From: an uncultured Bacteroidota bacterium
Lineage (GTDB): Bacteria > Bacteroidota > Bacteroidia > Flavobacteriales > Flavobacteriaceae
Length of the DNA: 64,000 nucleotides
Assembly (NCBI GenBank): GCA_902595555.1
Contig: CACJQM010000003.1
Location: 186,001-250,000, forward strand
Direction: 5' to 3'
Of the stretch, positions 36,778-45,858 are shown piece after piece (the stretch's first letter is position 1; the number at the start of each line of letters is the position of its first letter). A model generated the notes under the pieces. The model did no database searches, was not told the DNA's origin, and saw only the letters and a list, made by a program, of their open reading frames with translations. The translations under genes were made by a program, and so were the position numbers.

Positions 36778-37254
36778 TTGCTCAAATTTATTATTTTTAT
36801 TTATCTGAAAAAATTAAAATTTATTACAATAATTATTTTAAGTCTATTTTACATTAATGTAGGTATAGCTCACTTCACTAATCCGGAATTCTTTAATGTT
36901 ATAATGCCACCATATATCCCTTACCACAATCTGTTTGTTTATTTATCAGGATTTTTTGAGATGCTATTTGGATTGATGATTATTTTTAAAAAGACTAGAT
37001 ATTTCGGGGGGATAGGTTTATTATTTTTATTAATTGCAGTTTTTCCAGCCAATATTTATTTGTACCAATCAGCTGAAGCACAAGAAATTTTAAATATATC
37101 TAAGTCAGGTGCATTTATTCGATTATTTTTTCAAGCACCCTTAATAATTTTAGCTTATTGGCATGCAAAAGAAGAAACATCTTATAAATTTGATATTATA
37201 AGTTCTGTAATTTTTTTCCCAACCATTATTTATTTTTTAACATTATCTAATTAA
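36778..37254 (+). CDS. DoxX-like small membrane protein
   Basis: About 158 residues with four hydrophobic segments. The first ends in INVGIAHFTNPEFF, followed by IMPPYIPYHNLFVYLSGFFEMLFGL, typical of DoxX-like proteins, where a helix plus the PPYIP loop recurs. The start is uncertain: the frame opens with TTG at 36778 and has no ATG before the first helix, so TTG or a nearby non-ATG codon must be used. The function is unknown beyond a general link to redox or membrane roles in the family. The esterase gene follows after 8 bases, so the two may be cotranscribed. Confidence 0.75.
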   Translation: MLKFIIFIYLKKLKFITIIILSLFYINVGIAHFTNPEFFNVIMPPYIPYHNLFVYLSGFFEMLFGLMIIFKKTRYFGGIGLLFLLIAVFPANIYLYQSAEAQEILNISKSGAFIRLFFQAPLIILAYWHAKEETSYKFDIISSVIFFPTIIYFLTLSN

Positions 37255-37262
37255 ATTTAAGT

Positions 37263-38210
37263 ATGCGTTTAAAACTATCTTGTATAATTATATTTCTTAA
37301 CTCATTATTTTTATTAGCACAAAATAAAAATGTCAATGTTGATTCATTAATTAACATTAGTGAATTTCAAGTATTTAAAGATGTCAAGTATGGAGATTAT
37401 AAAAGAAATAGTTTAGATATTTGGCTAGCTGACTCTAAAGAAAAGACCCCTTTATTAATTTATATTCATGGTGGAGGTTTTGTAGGTGGGAATAAAGATC
37501 ACGCATATAGAAAAAACAATTTTAATAGATTAAAAAAGCTTCTAAACAATAATATTTCATTTGCTACAATAAATTACAGATTTATGAATAATGAGGATGG
37601 AATTTTATCCTCACTGAATGATGCAAAAAGAGCATTACAGTATATAAAATACAATCACGAAAAATTTAATATTGACAAAACGAAAATTGGTTTAATGGGT
37701 TCGTCAGCAGGCGCAACATCTTCCTTATGGATTGGATTTAATGATGATATGTCGGATAACAACAGTGATGATCCAATTGATAGAGAAAATACAACTGTAA
37801 CTTGCCTAGTTGGTATTGCTGCTGCTCACTCTATGGATTTAAGAAGATGGAGAGATATGATTGACTTAGATCAAAATTATTTTGATGAAATTACTAGAAA
37901 ATATACAAAGGGTGCAGGTTTGGATGTAGATAGATGGGAGGAGAAAACATTTGAGGAAGAATACCTAAGCAAAATTGATTTTTTTGAAAAAATGGATTCA
38001 GGAGATCCACCTTTTTTTATAGTTAATTTTGGTAAAAATAGGAAACCCAAAAATATCGCAGATTTTCATCATAATCCAATGCATGCAAAGGTTTTAAAAC
38101 AGAAAGGAGATGAATTAAAAATAAAGAATGTTGTTTATGCCACGGGAATAGGTATTATAGACCCATCAAACACTGGAATGGTTGAGTTTATAATAGAACA
38201 GCTCAATTAA
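37263..38210 (+). CDS. Alpha/beta hydrolase (esterase/lipase-like), exported
   Basis: A 315-residue protein with a signal peptide (about 1-19, ending LLAQ). The oxyanion-hole motif HGGG is at 69-72 (YIHGGGFVGG), and the nucleophile elbow GSSAG is at 146-150 with Ser148. A candidate catalytic His lies in DFHHNPMHAK near the C-terminus. This layout matches the hormone-sensitive-lipase/carboxylesterase group (alpha/beta hydrolase fold 3), acting on small esters, probably in the periplasm. The substrate cannot be inferred. It follows the DoxX-like gene by 8 bases and ends one base before the convergent DUF1295 gene. Confidence 0.85.
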   Translation: MRLKLSCIIIFLNSLFLLAQNKNVNVDSLINISEFQVFKDVKYGDYKRNSLDIWLADSKEKTPLLIYIHGGGFVGGNKDHAYRKNNFNRLKKLLNNNISFATINYRFMNNEDGILSSLNDAKRALQYIKYNHEKFNIDKTKIGLMGSSAGATSSLWIGFNDDMSDNNSDDPIDRENTTVTCLVGIAAAHSMDLRRWRDMIDLDQNYFDEITRKYTKGAGLDVDRWEEKTFEEEYLSKIDFFEKMDSGDPPFFIVNFGKNRKPKNIADFHHNPMHAKVLKQKGDELKIKNVVYATGIGIIDPSNTGMVEFIIEQLN

Positions 38211-38211
38211 A

Positions 38212-39153
38212 TTATTTTTTCCAATCTGAATTCCAAAATCCTAAAAACATAGGAACACTTTTTTGATAAATTTTATAATCAGGATATTTTGCCGAGCTTA
38301 TTCCTTCACTAAATTGAGCACTATTATAAAATAAAATGACTAGAAGAATACAACCAATTATTGACCAGTTGAAAACATTACCGGTAGCAGAAATACTAAA
38401 AAGGTAGAAAACAATCCAAATAAGTTGTTCAGATGTAAAGTTTGGATGTCTTGATATTGACCATAATCCAGTAGAAACAAATCCTCTTTTGTAATCTCCA
38501 GTAAGCTTTTCACCTAAGTCTATTTTCGCATATTTTTTAGTTTGAAAATTATATTGCTGCTGGTCAGAAATAGTTTCTGTAATAATAAAAACCAACATTA
38601 ATAATGCTATTATATAATCATAAATATTTATATCATTTGTTCCCTGCCAAGCAGCCAAAATTGGTAAAGTTGTAAGAAAAACTAGTCCCATTTGGTATAA
38701 ACAAATGAAAAATAAATTAAATACAGCCCAATTTAATCTTGGTCTTAAAAATGGTGCTATTCTTTTTAATTCTTTCCACCTATAATCTTCTTCTCCAACC
38801 CAAAAATAAATACTGTAACCACCTCTCCTTCCGAAGTTATAACTCAATCTAAGCCCCCAAATTGTGGCGACAATAGACATTAAAATCATTCTAGGATCAT
38901 ATCCTGATTCGGCTGTAAAATACCAAACGTAGAATATAGGTATTGTACTCCACAATTTATCTACTTGACTGTAATTCTGGAAGATCTCACTTACAACAAA
39001 AGCTAATAATGAGGCTCCAATGTAAACTTTGAATAAAAATATTAATGTTTCAAGTTGTTGATCATTAAAATTTAAATTGAAAGTATCTGCATAGAAAACC
39101 AAATACACTAAAAACAATAAAGAAAAAACTGTGATAATAATTTTTTTTGCCAT
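38212..39153 (-). CDS. DUF1295 / steroid 5-alpha-reductase-like membrane protein
   Basis: 313 residues with about seven membrane segments. The C-terminal region STGLWSISRHPNFTSEQLIW and the tail KYPDYKIYQKSVPMFLGF are characteristic of the DUF1295 family, related to 3-oxo-5-alpha-steroid 4-dehydrogenases and isoprenylcysteine methyltransferases. Substrates are unknown; an NAD(P)H-dependent lipid reductase is possible. It is a single gene facing the esterase, and divergent from the DUF1800 gene with 60 bases between starts. Confidence 0.88.
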   Translation of the reverse strand: MAKKIIITVFSLLFLVYLVFYADTFNLNFNDQQLETLIFLFKVYIGASLLAFVVSEIFQNYSQVDKLWSTIPIFYVWYFTAESGYDPRMILMSIVATIWGLRLSYNFGRRGGYSIYFWVGEEDYRWKELKRIAPFLRPRLNWAVFNLFFICLYQMGLVFLTTLPILAAWQGTNDINIYDYIIALLMLVFIITETISDQQQYNFQTKKYAKIDLGEKLTGDYKRGFVSTGLWSISRHPNFTSEQLIWIVFYLFSISATGNVFNWSIIGCILLVILFYNSAQFSEGISSAKYPDYKIYQKSVPMFLGFWNSDWKK

Positions 39154-39178
39154 AAATGATTTTCGAAAATAAGTAAAA

Positions 39179-39209
39179 TTTGTAATATGAGAGAGAATTC
39201 CGATATTTG
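39179..39209 (+). promoter_or_regulatory. Candidate promoter of the DUF1800-DUF1501 pair
   Basis: TTTG at 39179-39182, a 19-base spacer, then GATATTTG at 39202-39209 (one mismatch from TAnnTTTG). Four bases follow before the ATG at 39214, the same spacing as at era. Confidence 0.5.
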
Positions 39210-39213
39210 ATAC

Positions 39214-40668
39214 ATGGCTGTGAACTGTAATGAAGGTACTTTAAGTGTCTATATACCAGATCAATATAATCCATGGGATATTTCAAAAATTTTATTCCTA
39301 TTTAGAAGAATTGGATTTAGTATTAAGTTTAAAGAAGTTAAAAATTATTTAAACTTTAATCCAAGTGACTTAATTGATCAAATATTTGAGGAAGCTCTAA
39401 ACATGCCTGTATCACCTGATCCAGGCTGGGCAAATTTTGACAATGCAGACTTCACAGCATCTGGAAAAAACAGAGGAGCTTTTTTTAGAGATCATCAGAA
39501 AATAGTTTTTGAAGATTTTTTAAATAATGGCCTCAGAGAAAGATTAACTCTTTTTTGGAGTAATCATTTTGTAACGGAGTATTACATGTATAATCACCCT
39601 GCATACACATTCAGATATTATAATAATCTACAAAAAAATGCACTAGGCAACTTCAAAGAGTTTGTCAGAATAATTGGTTTGGATGATGCGATGCTAATGT
39701 ATTTAAATGGATATGAAAACAAAAATAATGCTCCAAATGAAAATTACTCAAGGGAGCTTTATGAATTATTTACTTTGGGTGAGGGAAATGGTTATTCCCA
39801 AGATGATATAACTGAAACTGCTAGAGCATTAACTGGATACAATTCTAGACAAAACGGTGGTCCAATCACTTTTAATCCTAATAGATTTGATGATAATGAT
39901 AAGACAATTTTTGGTAGAACAGGTAATTGGGATTATGATGATGTGATTGATATACTATTTGAAGAAAAAAGTGATTTGATATCAAATTTTATCTGTACAA
40001 AGATTTATAAGCATTTTGTAAGCCCTAATGTCAATGATCAAATAATATCTGAGCTTTCATCTGATTTTATTCAAAATAATTTTGAATTACTGCCAATATT
40101 TAAAAAGTTATTTAAAAGCGAACACTTTTTTAATTCTGATGCAAGTAATGTAATCATTAAAAGCCCGATAGATTTAATGGTTTTTATTGAGAAAGAATTT
40201 GACTTTATAAAACCAAATAATTTTACTGCAAGTCTTACAAATTATCTGAGAGCCAGGACTATGGATATGGGTCAGCAAATTCTTAATCCCATTGATGTAG
40301 CTGGTTGGCAAGAAAATCATGATTGGATATCAACAGGTACCCTTCCAATGAGATGGGAATTTGGAGATTATCTATTAAATAGATATTACGCTGGTAATAA
40401 GGATCAATTTAGAACTTTATTAAAGGATATGATTGGAGATAAGCAAGATAATCCTGAAACTATTGTAAGAACTGTTAAAGAATATATGTTTTGTAATTAT
40501 GAAATTTTAGAAGATGAATTAAATGATGCTGTTTCAATATTTAAAGGAGATATTCCTGATAATTATTTTGATGGTGGTGGCTGGACAATTGATGACAGTA
40601 CTGTCCCAAAGCAATTTTATGATTTGCTAAGATTTTTTGTAACACTTCCTGAATTTCAATTAAAATGA
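39214..40668 (+). CDS. DUF1800 family protein
   Basis: A 484-residue protein matching DUF1800: RERLTLFWSNHFVT near the start, then NYSRELYELFTLGEGNGYSQ and DITETARALTGYN, and a late DVAGWQENHDW. These motifs are highly conserved in the family, whose biochemical role is unknown. No signal peptide is seen with the ATG at 39214, and the promoter position supports that start, which raises the question of how or whether it leaves the cytoplasm. It overlaps the next gene by 4 bases (ATGA); DUF1800 and DUF1501 genes are a well-known tandem pair. Confidence 0.92.
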   Translation: MAVNCNEGTLSVYIPDQYNPWDISKILFLFRRIGFSIKFKEVKNYLNFNPSDLIDQIFEEALNMPVSPDPGWANFDNADFTASGKNRGAFFRDHQKIVFEDFLNNGLRERLTLFWSNHFVTEYYMYNHPAYTFRYYNNLQKNALGNFKEFVRIIGLDDAMLMYLNGYENKNNAPNENYSRELYELFTLGEGNGYSQDDITETARALTGYNSRQNGGPITFNPNRFDDNDKTIFGRTGNWDYDDVIDILFEEKSDLISNFICTKIYKHFVSPNVNDQIISELSSDFIQNNFELLPIFKKLFKSEHFFNSDASNVIIKSPIDLMVFIEKEFDFIKPNNFTASLTNYLRARTMDMGQQILNPIDVAGWQENHDWISTGTLPMRWEFGDYLLNRYYAGNKDQFRTLLKDMIGDKQDNPETIVRTVKEYMFCNYEILEDELNDAVSIFKGDIPDNYFDGGGWTIDDSTVPKQFYDLLRFFVTLPEFQLK

Positions 40669-42272
40669 GCAAGAAATATTTAAATTCTGAAAAGCATCAT
40701 AAAGAACATTCTAAATGGGATAGAAGGGGTTTTATGAAAGTACTAGGATTAGCTGGAGCTGGATCTATATCCTTAGGCAGCACAAATCTTTCTGTCTTAA
40801 ATTCAAATTTTATAACGAATGCGCTATCGGATTCATTATCAGATAGAGTTCTTGTTTTAGTTAGACTTAAGGGTGGTAATGATGGATTGAATACAATTAT
40901 ACCATTATCACAATATGATACCTACGTATCAAAAAGGCCTACCCTTCACATCCCAAATAATAAAATAATTAAACTAGATGATAATCATGGGATACCTGAT
41001 TATATGTCTAATCTGATGCCCTTTTGGAATGATGGAAAGATGAAGGTAGTTAACGGAGTTGGATATGAAAGTCAAAATTTATCTCATTTTACTTCATCTG
41101 ATTATTGGGCAACTGGATCTACTAATAAAAGTGAAATGATTTCAACTGGATGGTTAGGAAGATATTATGACGAAAAACATTTTGATTTCAACATGAACCC
41201 CCCCGAAAAACCAATTGCAGTTCAAATTGGAAGTAATGCAAATTTAATTTTTAGCGGTGCCCAAAGGTCATATGCATTTGCTGTTGCTAATGAATCAAGA
41301 CTTGAAAGGGTCGCTGAAAGAGGAGAATTTTTTGGTTTGGAAAATTTACCTGATTGTACTCATGGAGATCAATTAGAGTATTTGAGACGAGTTACTAATA
41401 CAACTTATGATTATGCTAAAGTCATAAATGAAGCTTTTAAAAATTCATCAGACGCTGACACATATGATAATGAGATTGGGTTAGAAAAGCAGCTGAGATT
41501 AGTAGCTAGATTAATAAAAGGCGGACTTGGATCTAAAATATACATGGTTTCTATAGGTGGTTTTGATACTCACGGGAATCAATCATTAACACATGAAGTT
41601 TTACTTACATATGTTGCAGATGCAATCAAGAAATTTTATGATGATTTGAATTATGAAGGACTAGATTCAAAAGTGCTTTCAATGACATTCTCAGAATTTG
41701 GAAGAAGAGTTAAGGAAAATGGATCTCAAGGAACAGATCATGGATCAGCGGCACCAACCTTACTTTTTGGCCCAGCTCTTAGGGGGAGTGGAATAATTGG
41801 AGATTGGCCAAGTCTTGACAACTTAAATCGAAGAGGTAATATGTATAATAGTATAGATTTCAGATCTATATACCAAGCAATTTTAAAAGATTGGTTATGT
41901 GGTGATTCTGAATATATAGACAAGGCAATGTTAGGAAACGAATATGATGCGCTGGGACTTGGTTTTGGATGCGATGATCTGGATATTGTAGATTATAATG
42001 ATTTATTCAACTATCATCACCCGATTTACACTAACTCTGCAAACACTGTTAATTTAAACTTAAGGATAAAACAAACTCATAAAGTCAATATAAGAATATA
42101 TGATATTTTGGGTAGACACATAAATACTGTCTTTGAAGGAGAATTAACTAATGGAGAACATTCATTCCCACTAAGCCACAATCAAGGAGGAAAAATTTCT
42201 TCAGGACAATACTTTTATCGAATTGGTATTTCGGGTGGACAAACTTTAAGTAAATCCTTTGTAGTTAGATAG
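40665..42272 (+). CDS. DUF1501 protein with Tat-like signal and T9SS sorting domain
   Basis: 535 residues. The N-terminus has a twin-arginine-type signal, WDRRGFMKVLGLAGAGSIS with Arg20-Arg21. The body is DUF1501, a sulfatase/alkaline-phosphatase-like fold: VRLKGGNDGLNTIIPL, SIGGFDTHGNQ, MTFSEFGRRVKENGS and TDHGSA. The last 75 or so residues form a type IX sorting domain (type A): VNIRIYDILGRHI, then GEHSFPL and GQYFYRIGISGG, ending KSFVVR. It is therefore probably moved to the surface by the GldM/GldN secretion system after crossing the inner membrane. Coupled to DUF1800. Enzymatic activity is unproven. Confidence 0.92.
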   Translation: MSKKYLNSEKHHKEHSKWDRRGFMKVLGLAGAGSISLGSTNLSVLNSNFITNALSDSLSDRVLVLVRLKGGNDGLNTIIPLSQYDTYVSKRPTLHIPNNKIIKLDDNHGIPDYMSNLMPFWNDGKMKVVNGVGYESQNLSHFTSSDYWATGSTNKSEMISTGWLGRYYDEKHFDFNMNPPEKPIAVQIGSNANLIFSGAQRSYAFAVANESRLERVAERGEFFGLENLPDCTHGDQLEYLRRVTNTTYDYAKVINEAFKNSSDADTYDNEIGLEKQLRLVARLIKGGLGSKIYMVSIGGFDTHGNQSLTHEVLLTYVADAIKKFYDDLNYEGLDSKVLSMTFSEFGRRVKENGSQGTDHGSAAPTLLFGPALRGSGIIGDWPSLDNLNRRGNMYNSIDFRSIYQAILKDWLCGDSEYIDKAMLGNEYDALGLGFGCDDLDIVDYNDLFNYHHPIYTNSANTVNLNLRIKQTHKVNIRIYDILGRHINTVFEGELTNGEHSFPLSHNQGGKISSGQYFYRIGISGGQTLSKSFVVR

Positions 42273-43044
42273 AACTAAAAATTGATTCCATTTTCTTTTC
42301 TTCCTCCTCAGCTAGGTCTTTATCAACTAGAATTCTACCACTATGCTCATCAGTTATAAGCTTTTTTCTTGAAGCTATATCTAACTGAACTTGAGGAGGT
42401 ATAACAAAAAAAGAACCTGCAGAAGCACCTCTTTCAACTGGAACTACAGCGAGACCATTTTTTACACTAGATCTAATTTTTTTGTATGAGTTCAAAAGAG
42501 ATTCGTCAATTTTTGATTCAAATTCACTTGATTTTTTAATCAAGCCATTTTCTTCCTTTTCAGTTTCTTTCATTATTGCATCAAGCTCTCCTTTTTTATG
42601 TTTTAAATGAGTATTCCTATCATCCTTGAGCTGATTAGTCTCATCTAATTTTTCAGTTTTTTGTTCTATTTGAGCTTTTACTTCATTGATTTGTTTTTCA
42701 CTGTACTCAATTTCTAATTCCTGATATTCAATTTCTTTACTAAGAGACTCAAAAGCTCTGTTATTTCTAACATTTTTTTGTTGATCGTTATATTTTTTGA
42801 TCATCGCTTTTGATTCTTGAATCTTATTAAGTTTTTCTTTAATTAAATTTTCTAATTCTTCAATTTCAGCATTAACTTTGTCAACTCTAACCTCAAGACC
42901 AGCAACCTCATCTTCTAAATCTTCAACTTCAAGAGGTAGTTCACCTCTTACACTTCTTAATTTATCAATTCTTGAGTCAATTAATTGTAGATCATAAAGA
43001 GCTCTTAGCCTTTCTTCAACTGAGTATTCAACTTTTTTTGCCAT
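42265..43044 (-). CDS. Zinc-ribbon-family (DUF164-like) coiled-coil protein lacking Cys ligands
   Basis: A 259-residue protein: a long antiparallel coiled coil (about 10-185), then the C-terminal domain that is a C4 zinc ribbon in relatives. Here all four ligand positions have changed: Ser208 and Ser211 in RGASAGSFF, and Asp232 and Ser235 in TDEHSGRIL. The surrounding fold residues (VPVERGA, IPPQVQLDIASRKK, GRILVD) are kept, so the domain is probably folded without zinc. It sits 1 base from the Nif3 gene, a partnership seen widely in Bacteroidota. The function is unknown; nucleic-acid binding has been suggested for the family. Confidence 0.88.
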   Translation of the reverse strand: MAKKVEYSVEERLRALYDLQLIDSRIDKLRSVRGELPLEVEDLEDEVAGLEVRVDKVNAEIEELENLIKEKLNKIQESKAMIKKYNDQQKNVRNNRAFESLSKEIEYQELEIEYSEKQINEVKAQIEQKTEKLDETNQLKDDRNTHLKHKKGELDAIMKETEKEENGLIKKSSEFESKIDESLLNSYKKIRSSVKNGLAVVPVERGASAGSFFVIPPQVQLDIASRKKLITDEHSGRILVDKDLAEEEEKKMESIFSSI

Positions 43045-43045
43045 A

Positions 43046-43828
43046 TTAATAATAATTTACAGGATTTGTCCTACTTTTTGCAATAACGCATGCAAACTTA
43101 GGAATTTTTTTATTAAGATAATTCAAAATCAACTCCTTTGTATATTTTTCACTTTCGTAGTGACCAATATCTACCAGCAACATTTTATTATTTGATTTAA
43201 AAAAATCGTGATATTTCAAATCTGCTGTTACATAGCAATCAATATTTTTGTTTAATGCTTCTTCAATAGCGAAGCTTCCAGAACCCCCTAAAACACCAAT
43301 TCTTTTAATGTTATTTCCCAATAGATTACTATGACGAAGATTAGATATCTCCATTTTATCTTTTAAGAAATTTAAAAAATCTGTCTCTGTTTTTTCGATC
43401 TCTAAATCACCAATCATACCCATTCCAATATTTTCTTTTTCATCCTTTTTAATCATAATTTCAAGATTTTTTAAACCTAATCTTTTTGCAATTTGAAAAC
43501 TTACTCCCTTGGGATTATTATCAAGATTTGTGTGTATGGCATATATATTAATATTATGCTTTAGCGCTTTAATAATAATTTCATCAACATATTCTTCACT
43601 TTTTAAACTTTCATCACCTTTATATAAAAAAGGATGAAATGTTATAATTAAATTGCAATTTTGATTGATAGCTTCATCTAAAATATTTTGAGTGGTATCT
43701 AATGTAATTAGAGCTTTTTCAATTGTTGCACTTGGATCACCTACTAAGAGACCAACATTATCAAAGTCTTCAGCATTAGAAATAGGAGACCAATCCTCCA
43801 AAACATATTGGATATCAATTAATTTCAT
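43046..43828 (-). CDS. Nif3-like dinuclear metal-centre protein
   Basis: A 260-residue Nif3/YbgI family protein. It shows the opening EDWSPISNAEDFDNVGLLVG, first metal-loop IITFHPFLYKG, second HTNLDNNPKGVSF, GVLGGSGSF and the C-terminal DIGHYESEKY. Many Bacteroidota Nif3 proteins are about 365 residues because of an inserted PII-like domain; this one is the short form without it. The first motif reads HP rather than HH, as is common. A GTP-cyclohydrolase-like or hydrolase role has been suggested for the family but is unproven. Cotranscribed with the preceding coiled-coil gene. Confidence 0.9.
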   Translation of the reverse strand: MKLIDIQYVLEDWSPISNAEDFDNVGLLVGDPSATIEKALITLDTTQNILDEAINQNCNLIITFHPFLYKGDESLKSEEYVDEIIIKALKHNINIYAIHTNLDNNPKGVSFQIAKRLGLKNLEIMIKKDEKENIGMGMIGDLEIEKTETDFLNFLKDKMEISNLRHSNLLGNNIKRIGVLGGSGSFAIEEALNKNIDCYVTADLKYHDFFKSNNKMLLVDIGHYESEKYTKELILNYLNKKIPKFACVIAKSRTNPVNYY

Positions 43829-43868
43829 TGAAATTTTATATCAAATATAAAATTTATATTTTCGTCTA

Positions 43869-44879
43869 ATGTCTCTATTGAGAATATTACTTTTCCCTAT
43901 ATCATTATTATACTTTTTGTATCAATTTATAAGAAATAAATTATATGATCTTAAATTGATAAAATATTATGAGTTTGATATTCCAATAATTTCAGTAGGT
44001 AATTTATCTGTTGGTGGTACTGGAAAGACTCCACTTGTAAATTATATTATTTCAATTTTAAAAAATGATTATAAAATTGGGTTTTTAAGTAGGGGATATG
44101 GAAGAGATTCTTCTGGTTACATTTTAGCAAATGAAAGAAGTGATGTGATTGAAATTGGTGATGAACCTTACTTAATTAAAAGAAATCATAAGGGTGTAAC
44201 AGTAGCTGTTGCTGAAAAAAGAGTAATTGGTATAAAAAACACCATAGAGAGGGTAGACAATATACAAATGTTTGTTCTCGATGATGCATTTCAGCACAGA
44301 AATTTAAAATGTAGTTTAAACATAGTTTTATCAAAATTTAGCAACCCATACTACAATGATTTTGTACTACCCACTGGAAATTTAAGAGAACCAAAATCAG
44401 GAATTAAAAGAGCTCAAATAATTATAATTTCAAAGTGTCCACCAGAATTAGAAATTAATAAGAGACAAGAAATAATTAAAAAAATTGCTCCCCTCTCACA
44501 TCAAAAAGTATTTTTCACAACAATTGATTATAATCATTCTCTAAAAGGTAAAGATCAAATAAAAATTAAAGACTTAGTTGATTCACATATTCTTTTGGTA
44601 ACTGGAATTGCTGATAGTTCAGAATTAGAAAAATTTTTAAAAAAGAACAGAATAAGTTTTGATCACCTTAAGTTTAATGACCATCACAAATACTCTGACT
44701 TTGATATCAACACAATAAAATCGAAATCACTTGATAATAAGATAATTACTACAAAAAAAGACTATTATAAAATAATAAATAATCAATCTCTTGATAATAT
44801 TTATTACATCGATATAAAAGTTAAATTTTTAAATGATGAAAATAATTTTAAATCTGAGATTTTAAATACCTTTAAGTAA
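43869..44879 (+). CDS. lpxK: Tetraacyldisaccharide 4'-kinase
   Basis: A 336-residue membrane-associated kinase that phosphorylates the lipid A disaccharide at the 4' position. An N-terminal hydrophobic helix (about 2-20) is followed by the P-loop GNLSVGGTGKTPL, FLSRGYGRDSSG, DEPYLI and VLDDAFQHRNLK, all characteristic. The ATG at 43869 gives the usual N-terminal anchor. It is divergent from the Nif3 gene (40 bases apart) and overlaps the convergent lipA stop by 8 bases. It shows that the organism makes lipid A. Confidence 0.94.
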   Translation: MSLLRILLFPISLLYFLYQFIRNKLYDLKLIKYYEFDIPIISVGNLSVGGTGKTPLVNYIISILKNDYKIGFLSRGYGRDSSGYILANERSDVIEIGDEPYLIKRNHKGVTVAVAEKRVIGIKNTIERVDNIQMFVLDDAFQHRNLKCSLNIVLSKFSNPYYNDFVLPTGNLREPKSGIKRAQIIIISKCPPELEINKRQEIIKKIAPLSHQKVFFTTIDYNHSLKGKDQIKIKDLVDSHILLVTGIADSSELEKFLKKNRISFDHLKFNDHHKYSDFDINTIKSKSLDNKIITTKKDYYKIINNQSLDNIYYIDIKVKFLNDENNFKSEILNTFK

Positions 44880-45825
44880 TGTGTTTTTGGGCTTTATAAG
44901 ATGATCTAACAAGTGGTCCACTCTCAACATGAACAAATCCTAAATCTTCAGCAAATTTTTTATAGAATTTAAATTCTGTTGGGTCAACAAAGTTCTTAAC
45001 CGGAAGATGTTTCTTTGAAGGCTGTAAATATTGACCAATGGTTACAACATCAACCTTAGCTTTTCTTAGGTCTTTTATAGTTTGAACAACTTCTTCTTTT
45101 TTTTCACCAAAACCAAGCATAATACCAGACTTAGTTCTTTTTACGCCCTTTGATTTTAAATAACTTAAAACTTCTAAACTTCTTTCGTATCTAGCTTGAA
45201 TTCTAACCTCTCTTGTCAGTCTTTTTACGGTTTCGATATTGTGAGAAATTACTTCAGGCATCACTTCAACAATTCTATCAAGGTGTTTATGAATACCTTG
45301 GAAATCTGGAATTAATGTTTCTAAAGTTATACCTGGGTTTAGCCTTCTTATACTTTTTACAGTTTCAGCCCAAATAATTGAACCCATATCAGTCAGATCG
45401 TCCCTGTCTACAGACGTAATTACAGCATGCTTAATACCCATTACAGAAATGGATTTTGCAACCTTTTCAGGTTCTTCCCAATCTACTGAAAGTGGTCTAC
45501 CGGTTTTAACACCACAAAATCCACATGATCTTGTACATATGTTACCTAAGATCATGAAAGTAGCAGTGCCTTCTCCCCAACATTCACCCATATTAGGACA
45601 GCTTCCTGATGAGCAGATTGTATTTAATTTATACTTATCTACTAGACCTCTTAAATTTGAATATTTTTTTCCTGTAGGTAGTTTTACCCTTATCCACTCA
45701 GGTTTTTTCTTAAACCCAAAATTATTTTTTGTGGAAATTTTTGATTCAGAATTTCTGTTTCTAATATCTAGTTTAACCCAGTTATTTGACTTACTTTTTT
45801 TATGTTCAATTAATTTAGTTTCCAA
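44872..45825 (-). CDS. lipA: Lipoyl synthase
   Basis: A 317-residue radical SAM enzyme that inserts two sulfurs into protein-bound octanoate. The radical SAM motif is CTRSCGFC; the auxiliary cluster cysteines are in CSSGSCPNMGECW; the C-terminal serine ligand is in VRSSYKA. The start is TTG at 45823-45825, giving a somewhat long polar N-terminus before KKPEWIRVKLP; a later start cannot be excluded. A TATATTTG element lies 17 bases upstream. It acts after LipB (16.6 kb), so both steps of de novo lipoylation are in the window. Confidence 0.95.
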   Translation of the reverse strand: METKLIEHKKSKSNNWVKLDIRNRNSESKISTKNNFGFKKKPEWIRVKLPTGKKYSNLRGLVDKYKLNTICSSGSCPNMGECWGEGTATFMILGNICTRSCGFCGVKTGRPLSVDWEEPEKVAKSISVMGIKHAVITSVDRDDLTDMGSIIWAETVKSIRRLNPGITLETLIPDFQGIHKHLDRIVEVMPEVISHNIETVKRLTREVRIQARYERSLEVLSYLKSKGVKRTKSGIMLGFGEKKEEVVQTIKDLRKAKVDVVTIGQYLQPSKKHLPVKNFVDPTEFKFYKKFAEDLGFVHVESGPLVRSSYKAQKHIT

Positions 45826-45842
45826 CGCAATTTATTGACATA

Positions 45843-45850
45843 CAAATATA
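45843..45850 (-). promoter_or_regulatory. Candidate -7 element of lipA
   Basis: Minus strand TATATTTG, a perfect TAnnTTTG match, 17 bases before the TTG start of lipA. A -33 element was not identified with confidence. Confidence 0.4.
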
Positions 45851-45858
45851 AATGAATT

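Noticed and set aside
45449..45838. 129-residue ORF antisense to lipA
   Set aside because: It covers the radical SAM region of lipA on the opposite strand and shows no family motif.
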